Shown: one piece after another, positions 10,029 through 18,254 of the stretch | Layout: the number at the start of each line of letters is the position of its first letter | Position numbering within the stretch: position 1 is the stretch's first letter | Assembly: GCA_903829015.1 (NCBI GenBank) | Contig: CAIKOJ010000187.1 | Coordinates: forward strand, 1 to 43,263 | DNA length: 43,263 nucleotides | DNA from: an uncultured Bacteroidota bacterium | Lineage (GTDB): Bacteria > Bacteroidota > Bacteroidia > Chitinophagales > Chitinophagaceae | Reading direction: 5' to 3' | Made by a program: the position numbers and the translations under genes | The notes under the pieces: model-generated | Told to the model about the DNA's origin: nothing | Database searches by the model: none | The model's input: the letters and a program-made list of their open reading frames with translations, nothing else

Positions 10029-10250
10029 ATGAAACATTTGGTCCGTTTTGTCATAATCATTTGTATGTTAGGCCTTGTTGCTCCGGATGCTGCTATTGCC
10101 GGCACCGGAAACAAGAAACATCATAAGCACCGCCTGTTCAAACATAAAAAGCGCGAGCGGCTGAAGAAATGGAATGCCGGGCATACCGAGTTTAAGAACC
10201 GTACAAAAAAGGAAAGAAGACGGCTAAGCAGGCATCATATAAAGCCGTAA
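10029..10250 (+). CDS. Small basic exported protein, unknown function
   Basis: A 73-residue protein with a signal peptide (MKHLVRFVIIICMLGLVAPDAAIA, cleavage likely after AIA) and a very basic mature part of about 49 residues rich in Lys, Arg and His (KKHHKHRLFKHKKRERLKK). It has its own promoter and sits downstream of a strong terminator. The charge suggests binding to an anionic surface such as LPS, but this is speculation. I do not recognise a family. Confidence 0.6.
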   Translation: MKHLVRFVIIICMLGLVAPDAAIAGTGNKKHHKHRLFKHKKRERLKKWNAGHTEFKNRTKKERRRLSRHHIKP

Positions 10251-10331
10251 TTAATATTGGCCTAATAAAATTGGCTATAGGTATACAAGATTAGATTTAT
10301 TTTATTTTCTTTGCTGAAAGATATATTACAC

Positions 10332-10502
10332 ATGCAAACCTTGCTAAAAATATTTTTGTTGCTATTTGCTGTTACCTTGCTTTCTTCATGTCTTTGGCGC
10401 AGGCCTCAGTACAAGAATTGGAGTACTGATCGTCATCCCAAACACCATTATTACAAAGGCAATAATTATGGTGGTCGCCGCTTGTGGGTGAGGTACTTTT
10501 AA
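10332..10502 (+). CDS. Small lipoprotein, unknown function
   Basis: A 56-residue protein starting at the second in-frame Met. MQTLLKIFLLLFAVTLLSSC is a clean lipoprotein signal peptide with lipobox LSSC; the mature part is about 37 residues, basic and rich in aromatic residues and His (KHHYYKGNNYGGRRLW). An upstream start at 10311 is possible but would put a charged MLKDILH ahead of the signal peptide. Function unknown. Like its upstream neighbour it is small, basic and exported. Confidence 0.55.
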   Translation: MQTLLKIFLLLFAVTLLSSCLWRRPQYKNWSTDRHPKHHYYKGNNYGGRRLWVRYF

Positions 10503-10807
10503 TAGATTGTTTCCTAACTATCTGGTGATTTGTTGTGAAGGATATTCCAGCAATTGTTGATTTGGATATTCCTTGAACCCTCAGTTTTTTTCGCTGATAG
10601 TTTATTGTCATTTATTTTTTTTCAAAACAGGGTTGATGATCAGGAACATAAAGTCATTGGGATAAACTTGCAATGGAGGAAAGGTTATTTTACTATCTAC
10701 CGAAATTGTAAACGCATAATGTGCACCCGTATTTCGAAACGGGATAATACAGTTCAAACAGAATCTGCTGGTCTACGTTTTTATTGGATCAATAGTTACT
10801 AATACCT
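10503..10807. other. Intergenic stretch, nothing recognised
   Basis: About 305 bp between the small plus-strand lipoprotein gene and the convergent minus-strand lipoprotein gene. The one open frame in it (10554-10802) has no recognisable motif, no promoter-like box and an atypical composition. I see no terminator or RNA gene. Confidence 0.4.
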
Positions 10808-11230
10808 TTATTTAGTTAGTGTATCCGGTTTACTCTCGCCGGTTCCGCGAAATGTTTTTACATCCTTAAACAGGTTGTCGGTTAGTATCAGTTTTACTTT
10901 GTTACCACTGAAAACCTGACTTTCGAACAGGAATGGCAACGCCATAAAACTCACATCCAGACTGTTGTCTTTTACTTTTTCAGGATCTATCACCATCCTT
11001 ATCACGTATTGCCCGCTGTCTTTTACTAACTGAAACGACTTGTTGTTCTTTGAATCTTTGTAAGTGTTTGCAATATAGTCTCCTAGCTTTTTTGCGTCTG
11101 TTTCTGTAACGCCTTCTCCCTTGTAGTACACCTCAGTGTATTCATTGATCTTTACTTTCTTGCCATAGTCTGAGCAGGCAGTAAATAGAACTGTGCACGC
11201 AAGTAAAAATAGAAGTAGATTCTTTTTCAT
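10808..11230 (-). CDS. Lipoprotein, unknown function
   Basis: A 140-residue lipoprotein. The signal MKKNLLLFLLACTVLFTACSD has lipobox FTAC, and the mature part begins SDYGKKVKINEYTEVYYKG. It is mixed alpha/beta in appearance with no recognised motif (TETDAKKLGDYIANTY, SFQLVKDSGQYVIRMV). Probably anchored in the periplasm or outer membrane. The terminator of the upstream minus-strand gene lies between them, so it is likely transcribed separately. Confidence 0.75.
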   Translation of the reverse strand: MKKNLLLFLLACTVLFTACSDYGKKVKINEYTEVYYKGEGVTETDAKKLGDYIANTYKDSKNNKSFQLVKDSGQYVIRMVIDPEKVKDNSLDVSFMALPFLFESQVFSGNKVKLILTDNLFKDVKTFRGTGESKPDTLTK

Positions 11231-11328
11231 TGTATTGAGTTTTTGGAGTGAATTGATGAACTTTTACAAAAAATGAATTTTCTTTCTTTGCAAAAGTGAA
11301 CAATCCAGATCGACCACGCAATACCGTA

Positions 11329-11366
11329 AAAACGGTATCCTTTGGAAACGCGCAGGATACCGTTTT
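11329..11366 (-). terminator. Terminator of the gene at 11403-12314
   Basis: A perfect 12-bp stem (11329-11340 with 11355-11366) around a 14-nt loop. Read on the minus strand, the stem runs into GTTTTT. It lies 37 bp past the stop of the minus-strand lipoprotein gene. The other direction also has a GTTTTC tail, so it may act both ways. Confidence 0.75.
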
Positions 11367-11402
11367 GTTTTCATGGTGATAGGTAAAGATGGTAGGTGAG
11401 GT

Positions 11403-12314
11403 TTATGGTAAAGCGTCTATCTGCGCTTTAAAAGCTGATGGGGTTGTTTTTTTAAGTACCATTGTATAGTTACTGCCTGTTGTTGGTGTTACGCCAAGTA
11501 GGCCTCCATAAAAATTTCCTTTAATAATGGATATTACAGCAAAGTGTACCGGCGTGCTGGGCAGGTGGCTTTCATTAACTACATGGTTTATTATCGCCAT
11601 CATAGGCCAAACACCGTTGTAGTTATCGAAAAGTGCAAACGCTGCCACCGAATCGTTCATCGCAATACCATCTGCGCTCAGCGAAATGGTGAATGACTGA
11701 TATTGAGGATTGGTAAAGAAACGGTCAGCATTTGCGAAATTGACGTTTGTGGAAAGTATGGACACCGTGTCGCCGTTGTAAATGATCTGGCCGGAAGTGT
11801 CATTGGCTGGCTTCCAGATTACCGTGTTGGTAACCGGATCTTTGGTACCTGTAAAAAGTGATAATCCGGGTGTTGGGTTTTTTTGCGGAATGTTGGCCTG
11901 GTATTTCTTTCCGGGTGCCATCTGCAGGTCTTGTCCACCTTGTTTCGCAGTGAGGTTTGTTTCACCTCCGGATATCAATGCATCTGTTGCGGTAATGGGT
12001 AGCACGCCCGAAAAAAGCATGTCTGACTTCTTAACAAATTCTGATACAGTTACATCTACATTGCCGGTAACTATAGTGCCATCACTTTTCTTAAATGCAC
12101 CCGCTGGAACGATATAGCGGGTGCCGCGGTTCCCTGCAAAAGTGCCGCCGGTACCTGCATTTATCGTTACTGTTTTAGGCAAAACTGCAAGGCTGGCAAA
12201 AGCTGATTGTAAAGTGTATGAACCATTAGGTGTTCCCTGGTTGTTATAACTCTTGGTGCATGCACATACACAGATAACCGTTAAAAGAGATAATTGGATG
12301 CTGAGTTTTTTCAT
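11403..12314 (-). CDS. Bacteroidota lipoprotein, unknown function
   Basis: A 303-residue lipoprotein with signal MKKLSIQLSLLTVICVCAC (lipobox CVCAC). Residues about 40-115 form a beta-rich module of a type common in Bacteroidota lipoproteins (TVTINAGTGGTF, TRYIVPAGAF, DGTIVTGNVDVTVSEF, and the SGGETNLTAKQGGQDL segment that follows). This gives the impression of a carboxypeptidase-regulatory or ZU5-like beta sandwich. The rest (about 150-303) is unassigned. Function unknown; surface or periplasmic anchoring is inferred from the lipobox. A strong terminator follows the gene. Confidence 0.75.
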   Translation of the reverse strand: MKKLSIQLSLLTVICVCACTKSYNNQGTPNGSYTLQSAFASLAVLPKTVTINAGTGGTFAGNRGTRYIVPAGAFKKSDGTIVTGNVDVTVSEFVKKSDMLFSGVLPITATDALISGGETNLTAKQGGQDLQMAPGKKYQANIPQKNPTPGLSLFTGTKDPVTNTVIWKPANDTSGQIIYNGDTVSILSTNVNFANADRFFTNPQYQSFTISLSADGIAMNDSVAAFALFDNYNGVWPMMAIINHVVNESHLPSTPVHFAVISIIKGNFYGGLLGVTPTTGSNYTMVLKKTTPSAFKAQIDALP

Positions 12315-12495
12315 GGAGAATTTTTGGTTTTTAGTTACAGAATATTGAATGATACAACCGTTGCAAATACTGTGCCAAAGTTCTGTTAATGTTCAGCTTC
12401 GGCTCTATCACGGAGCTGATTCATGACTATCGTCATCTACAGTCATTATAGTAAGTGCTATCTTTATTATACAAAACAATCAAAATTTTGAAATC

Positions 12496-12744
12496 ATGAA
12501 CGGATTAGGAAAGGTATTATTGGCGGTTGGCGCAGGAGTTGCAGTTGGAGTGGCAATCGGAGTGTTGTATGCCCCTGCTGAAGGTCGTGATACAAGAAAG
12601 AAAATAGTTAAGAAAAGCAAAAAATTGATCGGTGCCGTTAACGGAGGTTTAGACGATGGACAGGAATCGCTGGAAGAGATCAAAGAAGTATTGCAGAAGC
12701 AGCTGAACAGGGTCAGCCGTAAATTAGATAGTCTTACTACTTAA
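12496..12744 (+). CDS. YtxH-like small membrane-associated protein
   Basis: An 82-residue protein with the YtxH arrangement: a glycine-rich hydrophobic N-terminal helix (about 5-25) ending in GVLYAPAEGRDTRKKI, then a charged helical, probably coiled-coil tail. YtxH-type proteins are often general-stress related; the precise role is unknown. It is 12 bp upstream of a paralogue and probably co-transcribed. AAATTTTG at 12483-12490, 5 nt before the ATG, resembles the -7 box. Confidence 0.8.
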   Translation: MNGLGKVLLAVGAGVAVGVAIGVLYAPAEGRDTRKKIVKKSKKLIGAVNGGLDDGQESLEEIKEVLQKQLNRVSRKLDSLTT

Positions 12745-12756
12745 TAACCAATAAAT

Positions 12757-13005
12757 ATGAGAGCAAAAAGTCTGTTAATTACGGTATCTGTTAGCGTACT
12801 CGCTGGCGTAGTTGTTGGTATGTTGTATGCCCCAACAAAGGGTTCTGAAACAAGAGAAAAGATCAGGCGAATCAAGCAAAAGCTGGGCATAGGTGCCGAC
12901 GATGAAGTGGAAGACTACGACCGCGACACACTGCATGAGTTACGTATATCGTTGCAGGAACAGCTAAGAATACTCGATGCCGCCCTGGAAAAAGAGGCAG
13001 GCTGA
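12757..13005 (+). CDS. YtxH-like protein, paralogue of the preceding gene
   Basis: An 82-residue protein of the same length and plan as its neighbour: a hydrophobic N-terminal helix (about 5-22), the shared GMLYAPTKGSETREKI motif and a charged helical tail with an acidic stretch (DDEVEDYDRD). The 12-bp spacing and shared motif point to tandem duplication followed by divergence. Function as for other YtxH proteins is unknown; membrane association is inferred. Confidence 0.8.
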   Translation: MRAKSLLITVSVSVLAGVVVGMLYAPTKGSETREKIRRIKQKLGIGADDEVEDYDRDTLHELRISLQEQLRILDAALEKEAG

Positions 13006-13070
13006 TAAGGATGCTTTCTGTTTTTGAACGTCTTTAGGGTCATAGAATTTTCGGGCTGTAAAGTTTATTA

Positions 13071-13078
13071 TATCTTTG
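13071..13078 (+). promoter_or_regulatory. -7 promoter box of purB
   Basis: TATCTTTG matches TAnnTTTG exactly. The start codon follows after CGCC, so the purB transcript is predicted to have no leader or almost none. It also separates purB from the YtxH pair transcriptionally. Confidence 0.6.
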
Positions 13079-13082
13079 CGCC

Positions 13083-14432
13083 ATGGAATTAAACGCACTC
13101 ACTGCCATTAGCCCGATAGACGGGCGTTACCGTTCACAACTGGCATCACTTTCTCCCTATTTTTCCGAATTCGGACTGATACTCTACCGTGTAAGGGTGG
13201 AAGTTGAGTATTTTCTTTTTCTAGCTGAAAAAAAGGTAATCACGTTACCTGCCAAAGTGAAGCCGGCAAAGTTGCGTGCCATTTATGAGCAATTCACCGA
13301 AGAAGACGCAAAGCAAATAAAAACAATTGAGCGCACTACCAACCATGATGTAAAGGCTGTTGAGTATTTCCTGAAGGAGAAACTAATGGCACTTGGGGCA
13401 GGGGATAGCGTGGAATGGATCCATTTTGGACTTACTTCTCAGGATATTAATAACACTGCCGTACCTCTGCTTTGGAAGGAAGCGCTCGAAGAACAATACC
13501 TTCCGTTGCTATTGAATATTCATCTGAAGATGTACCATATGGCCGTTGAATGGAAGAGTGTAGCAATGCTCGCTCGTACTCACGGACAACCTGCGTCGCC
13601 AACAAATCTAGGCAAGGAGTTTATGGTTTTTGTGGAGCGGTTGGAAGGACAGATCGATCAGATTTTCAATATCCCTTTTGCTGCAAAATTTGGTGGAGCC
13701 ACAGGCAATTTCAACGCACATCATGTAGCATTCCCGCAGATCAACTGGGAGAAATTCGGCAACGATTTTGTGAACAGAAAGCTGGGCCTGGAGAGAATGC
13801 AATACACTACCCAGATCGAACACTATGATAACATTGCTGCTCAGTTTGATGCGCTTAAGCGTATCAATACTATACTCATAGATTTTTGCCGCGACATATG
13901 GCAGTATATATCCATGGAGTATTTCAAGCAAAAGGTAAAAGCAGGCGAGGTAGGCAGTAGTGCTATGCCTCATAAAGTGAACCCAATTGATTTTGAAAAC
14001 GCAGAGGGCAATCTGGGCATTGCAAACGCACTTTATGAACACCTGAGCGCAAAATTACCAATCAGTCGCTTGCAGCGTGATCTTACCGACAGCACTGTGC
14101 TTCGTAATATAGGCGTGCCGCTCAGTCATAGTTTTCTGGCATTATGTTCTATAGAAAAAGGCATCGGAAAACTACTGTTGAACAAACAGAAAATGGATGA
14201 AGATCTGGACCACAACTGGGCAGTGGTGGCAGAAGCTATTCAAACAGTTTTGCGCCGCGAAAATTACCCGCAGCCATACGAGGCACTTAAAGCACTCACA
14301 CGCGGCAAAACAAGCATCACTAAGCAGGATATACACGAGTTTATTGACACACTAAAGGTAACTGCGAAGCTGAAAAAGGAGCTAAAGGCGATTACCCCGC
14401 ATAACTATACTGGTATTGATTTTCAATTGTAA
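13083..14432 (+). CDS. purB: Adenylosuccinate lyase
   Basis: A 449-residue enzyme of the fumarase/aspartase superfamily. It acts twice in purine synthesis: SAICAR to AICAR plus fumarate, and adenylosuccinate to AMP plus fumarate. It is cytosolic and tetrameric in the family. Visible landmarks are the N-terminal ISPIDGRYRSQL, FGLTSQDINNTA (about 115-126), the general-acid His167 in ARTHGQPASP, and the signature loop GSSAMPHKVNPIDFENAEGN (291-310) bearing the catalytic serine. Length and N-terminus match the E. coli-type enzyme of about 456 residues. It has its own promoter and is convergent with the interrupted membrane gene 9 bp downstream. Confidence 0.97.
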   Translation: MELNALTAISPIDGRYRSQLASLSPYFSEFGLILYRVRVEVEYFLFLAEKKVITLPAKVKPAKLRAIYEQFTEEDAKQIKTIERTTNHDVKAVEYFLKEKLMALGAGDSVEWIHFGLTSQDINNTAVPLLWKEALEEQYLPLLLNIHLKMYHMAVEWKSVAMLARTHGQPASPTNLGKEFMVFVERLEGQIDQIFNIPFAAKFGGATGNFNAHHVAFPQINWEKFGNDFVNRKLGLERMQYTTQIEHYDNIAAQFDALKRINTILIDFCRDIWQYISMEYFKQKVKAGEVGSSAMPHKVNPIDFENAEGNLGIANALYEHLSAKLPISRLQRDLTDSTVLRNIGVPLSHSFLALCSIEKGIGKLLLNKQKMDEDLDHNWAVVAEAIQTVLRRENYPQPYEALKALTRGKTSITKQDIHEFIDTLKVTAKLKKELKAITPHNYTGIDFQL

Positions 14433-14441
14433 TCGGCGGCG

Positions 14442-15764
14442 TTATTTCAGTCCAAACGGGCTGCCTAAGGCCGGCCAGTAATCTTTGATAGGGTAGCTAC
14501 TCATCATGTGGTTAGCACTCTTCTGTTGATATAAAATCAGTGTGCATACACAACAAAGAACGTAGACAGGCAGCAAGTAGAAATGCTTCTTCAAGTTTGC
14601 GTTTTTTATAGATATAGCTAATGGAATGCCAAAGAGTGGCAAAAAGTCAAGCATCGTCCTTGCACCGAATGAGTACCCGTAATACCAACACCACCAGGAG
14701 CTTTGCACGTAAATCGTAATCAGTAGGGTGATTGCAACGCCTAATACAATTGTTTTATTATCCTTTCTGTACCAAGCAAAAATGAATAGAAAGGGCATTG
14801 CTAGTAATGGCATGTATGAGAATAGACCGTTGTCGTAATGCATTAGAAACTGCCAGAAATGCGGATGTAAAAAATCAAATCCCTCCTGATCATACGAGTA
14901 AACGAAATAATGCCCCACGGCTGTTTTGTATAGACCAAACAGTATTGCTGGCATCAATAAAACCGGCAGCATACTCACAAGCAATCGCCTTTGTTACAGA
15001 ATTGAAAGAGAAATAACTTTCAGTTCGCTCCCCAAAATGAAAGGTAGCATAAGTAGTATCGATAAATTAACCGGGCGGGTTATGAACATCAACCCTGTAA
15101 TAAACGAGATCAGGGAAATGTTTTTGACCGTCGGCATTTCCTTTATACTAAATGCGAAATACAGAAAAACAGCAATGAGCGCAAACGAATAAATGTGGTA
15201 ATATAAAGGAGCATCAATTGTATAATAGATAATGTTACTGCCAAATGTAAGTAGTAAAATAGTCAACGTCTTCTGCACATTATTTAGCCTTAGCTTCCCA
15301 AGTAATTTCAAAAAGAACAACATCCCCATGAAGTAGTAAAAGAACGCGGCCAGTGGTACCAACTTGAAATAATAAAATGAATAGCCGTCCGGCAATTCAT
15401 GAATGAAATAAATAGTGGTGAAGTGTGCTATTAAAAAGAAGGGAAGCATCATAAAAGAAGCACCAGGATAGTACTTATCCATGGTCTTACCTTCAAACGT
15501 TTTTCTGTAATCCAGCATAGGCACATCCTTATTGTCGCCACAGAATGTGCTTTTGAATTCTACGCTGTCATAAAATTTAAAGTTTAGATCGTTGTAAATA
15601 AACATCGCTGGTAACCAGGCATAGTACCCGCGGGCATCGCCGCAAATAGATGCGCATACAGCCTGCTCATTGCCCGATCTCTTATTGAATTGCAGTTTTG
15701 CAAACATCAGCGATATAAGCAGTATTAATAGTATCGGGTAATTTTCCTTGAATCTTCGTTTCAT
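14442..15764 (-). pseudogene. Polytopic membrane glycosyltransferase-like gene split by one in-frame TAA
   Basis: Reading from 15764, 256 codons (to 14997) are followed by a TAA at 14996-14994. The same frame then stays open through QRRLLVSMLP to the normal stop at 14442. Together it is one frame of about 440 codons. The first half has N-terminal GDARGYYAWLPAMFIYNDL, PGASFMMLPFF and several membrane helices including FITGLMFITRPVNL. The second half carries YSYDQEGFDFLHP, NGLFSYMPLL and further helices. This resembles Bacteroidota GT39/ArnT-like membrane glycosyltransferases. The missing codon could have been CAA. Either the gene is freshly inactivated, the stop is read through, or the base is a sequencing error. 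The 180-residue second half could only restart at TTG 14984 or ATG 14972. Confidence 0.75.
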
Positions 15765-15813
15765 TTATAAGCGTACAAGAACTCAACTTGCGTGTCTTTT
15801 AAAATTAGTTAAT

Positions 15814-15821
15814 TACTTTTG
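15814..15821 (+). promoter_or_regulatory. -7 promoter box of the rRNA methyltransferase gene
   Basis: TACTTTTG matches TAnnTTTG exactly and lies 20 nt upstream of the chosen TTG start at 15842. Confidence 0.5.
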
Positions 15822-15841
15822 AAATCAAACACAATTCATTT

Positions 15842-17218
15842 TTGAACAACCTCCCCGCTTCAGTAATTGATGAGCTCCGGAATATCAACGGTTTTGATGC
15901 AGCAACATTTCTGGCTGCTCATACCCAACCGCCGCTCACATCAATCAGGATCAACCCCGGAAAAGAGTGCCATTTGTTTGCAGACAATGAGCCGGTTGCA
16001 TGGTGCCCGGCTGGTCGTTACCTAAATGAGCGACCTGTTTTTACATTAGATCCATTTTATCATACCGGTGCCTACTATGTGCAGGAGGCATCATCTATGT
16101 TTCTCGATCGTATACTCAGACAGCACCTCGATGGGCGCACTGGGCTCAGGGTACTTGATCTGTGTGCGGCACCCGGTGGCAAAAGCACCCTTATCGCATC
16201 TCTGCTTGACAAGGACAGCTTGCTCATTTCAAACGATGTGATCCGCTCCAGAGCCACAATATTGGAGGAGAATATGACCCGCTGGGGGCAGATGAACACC
16301 TGGGTAACCAGCAACGACCCGCGTGATCTGGGGCGACTAACGGGTTATTTTGACGTAATTGTTGTTGATGCTCCCTGCAGTGGATCTGGGTTGTGGCGCA
16401 AAGATGCTGGCGCACTGAACGAATGGAGCGAAGCAAATGTGCAGCTTTGCGGCGAGAGGCAACAACGCATACTGGCAGATATATGGCCGGCCTTGAAGGA
16501 GGGAGGTCTGCTCGTTTATGCTACCTGCTCTTATTCTCCTGCCGAGGACGAACAAATACTCGATTGGCTGGCGTCGACCTATGATGTCAGCTCTTTAACT
16601 ACAGACATTCAGAGCAACTGGAATATTATAACAACTGAATCGCCAATAAATAAAATGGCCGGTTACCGGTTTTTTCCTGGTATTAGTAAAGGTGAAGGGC
16701 TGTACATAGCAACTTTACGAAAGAATGACCAGGCCGAAACATTGCAATATCCCAGGTTCAAGTCGCAGCACAATCCAAAAGTATTGCAGCAAGCCGGGTA
16801 CTTGCTTCGTGACCAGCCGATAAATTGCCTGCTTACCGGCAAAGAAGATTTCAGCGCAATGGTACCGGACCATGAAAAAGACTGGCATTTATTGCAGCAG
16901 AAAGTATATCTTCGAAAGGCAGGCTTGAACCTGGGAATGCCGTCTGGTAAGGATTGGCTGCCAGCACATGATGTAGCCTTGAGCGTAGATGTAGCAGCTG
17001 ATATTCCGTTTGTTGATGTAAGTAAAGAGCAGGCATTGAGGTTCCTTAAAAGGGAGGAAATGGGTATCGAAGACATTGAAAAAGGATGGAAAGTGGTAAA
17101 GTATAATGGCCTTGGACTCGGGTGGATAAAGGCGTTGGGGAACAGGGTAAATAACTACCTGCCCAAACATTGGCGTATAAGGATGGAACTGGGAGCGTCT
17201 TCCGAAGAGTTATTTTAA
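15842..17218 (+). CDS. NOL1/NOP2/Sun family 16S rRNA m5C methyltransferase (RsmF-like)
   Basis: A 458-residue SAM-dependent RNA cytosine-C5 methyltransferase. Motif I is LRVLDLCAAPGGKSTL (102-117). Motif IV is VVDAPCSGSGLW with Cys179, and motif VI is YATCSYSPAEDE with Cys229, the nucleophile in this family. The C-terminal 150-200 residues (about 290-458) resemble the RsmF C-terminal region (LLRDQPINCLLTG, WLPAHDVALS, YNGLGLGWIK). The length fits RsmF/YebU (about 480). The frame has no ATG before an upstream TAG at 15806, so TTG at 15842 is the likely start. Substrate assignment to 16S rRNA is by family only. Confidence 0.9.
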   Translation: MNNLPASVIDELRNINGFDAATFLAAHTQPPLTSIRINPGKECHLFADNEPVAWCPAGRYLNERPVFTLDPFYHTGAYYVQEASSMFLDRILRQHLDGRTGLRVLDLCAAPGGKSTLIASLLDKDSLLISNDVIRSRATILEENMTRWGQMNTWVTSNDPRDLGRLTGYFDVIVVDAPCSGSGLWRKDAGALNEWSEANVQLCGERQQRILADIWPALKEGGLLVYATCSYSPAEDEQILDWLASTYDVSSLTTDIQSNWNIITTESPINKMAGYRFFPGISKGEGLYIATLRKNDQAETLQYPRFKSQHNPKVLQQAGYLLRDQPINCLLTGKEDFSAMVPDHEKDWHLLQQKVYLRKAGLNLGMPSGKDWLPAHDVALSVDVAADIPFVDVSKEQALRFLKREEMGIEDIEKGWKVVKYNGLGLGWIKALGNRVNNYLPKHWRIRMELGASSEELF

Positions 17219-17345
17219 ATGGTTCATTCGAATTTTCTGATTTGTTAAGTAAAAATCAATACTTGGCATATAGTGGATAATATTTAAATAACTCCTGTGG
17301 AATTGGGCATAATTGTTGTACTTTTCCGCATAATTTCAATTGAAT

Positions 17346-18200
17346 ATGTTTAAATACCTGTTTTTACTGTTATGTGCATGTGCCGGTTTTACTACAATGG
17401 CACAGACCAACGACAGTTTGTTTGCTACCCACAAAGGGCCCAGCCTGACGATTAAGTATACCGTGAAGTTTGGCGAAACTTTGCATATGCTTGCTTATCG
17501 TTTCAATGTATCGGATGGTGTTATTGAGAACGCCAATGAACCGGATATTTTGAAGAAATTCACTGCCGGTGCGGTTGTAAGCATTCCTGTTACAAAGGAA
17601 AACTTTTATACTACAAAGCAATCTTTTTCCAATGTTCAGGAGCTATACTACCATGTAGTAACTAAGGACGATATAGGTCTCATCAGTACATACGCAGGCG
17701 TTACAAAATCTCAGATGAGGCTATGGAACAACCTTCACGGCAATACACTTACAGAAGGTCAGGTGTTGTTTATTGGTTGGGTAAAGATGATATCTCTGGA
17801 TACATCAAACCCTGCTACACAGGCGGCTTATCCAATATATAAGAAACGCCCCGGTCGCGATTCTGTCAAGGCGCGTATTCCCGGAAATTTGGATAGTGTT
17901 TTTAACAGCCAGACGAACAATGGTGCAAACGTTATTACCGAAAAAGGCACTGCCGTTTTCTTCGACAAACCCGGGAAAAACAACACGTTTTACGCCTTCC
18001 ATAATACCAGCCCGCGTGGCAGTGTGATCAGGGTTTATAATCCAAGCACAGGTAAAACGATCTATGTGAAAGTGCTGGGAACCATACCTGATACGAAATT
18101 GTATTCGGGCAGCATAATAGGTATCTGTAACACTGCCAAAGAAGCACTTGGAGTAACCGACAATAAAGCCTGGTGCGAATTGTCTTATTCTCCTAATTAG
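17346..18200 (+). CDS. Secreted LysM protein with RlpA-like C-terminal domain
   Basis: A 284-residue exported protein. The signal peptide is MFKYLFLLLCACAGFTTMAQ. The first LysM repeat begins IKYTVKFGETLHMLAYRFNV (about 35-80), and a second follows (YYHVVTKDDIGLISTYAGVT, about 100-145). The C-terminal 90 residues (GTAVFFDKPG, FYAFHNTSPRGSVIRVYNP, IYVKVLGTIPDT, AKEALGVTD) resemble a double-psi beta-barrel of the RlpA type. LysM implies binding to peptidoglycan; a cell-wall structural or lytic role is inferred. A TTG two codons upstream is an alternative start. It may be co-transcribed with the GT9 gene 54 bp downstream. Confidence 0.85.
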   Translation: MFKYLFLLLCACAGFTTMAQTNDSLFATHKGPSLTIKYTVKFGETLHMLAYRFNVSDGVIENANEPDILKKFTAGAVVSIPVTKENFYTTKQSFSNVQELYYHVVTKDDIGLISTYAGVTKSQMRLWNNLHGNTLTEGQVLFIGWVKMISLDTSNPATQAAYPIYKKRPGRDSVKARIPGNLDSVFNSQTNNGANVITEKGTAVFFDKPGKNNTFYAFHNTSPRGSVIRVYNPSTGKTIYVKVLGTIPDTKLYSGSIIGICNTAKEALGVTDNKAWCELSYSPN

Positions 18201-18254
18201 AGGTTGCCTCAATATTGTTGTTTCTTTCAAAATTTCTGATAGCTCCGTATGCCT

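Noticed and set aside
10554..10802. An 82-codon plus-strand frame
   Set aside because: No motif, odd composition and no promoter-like sequence; probably chance.
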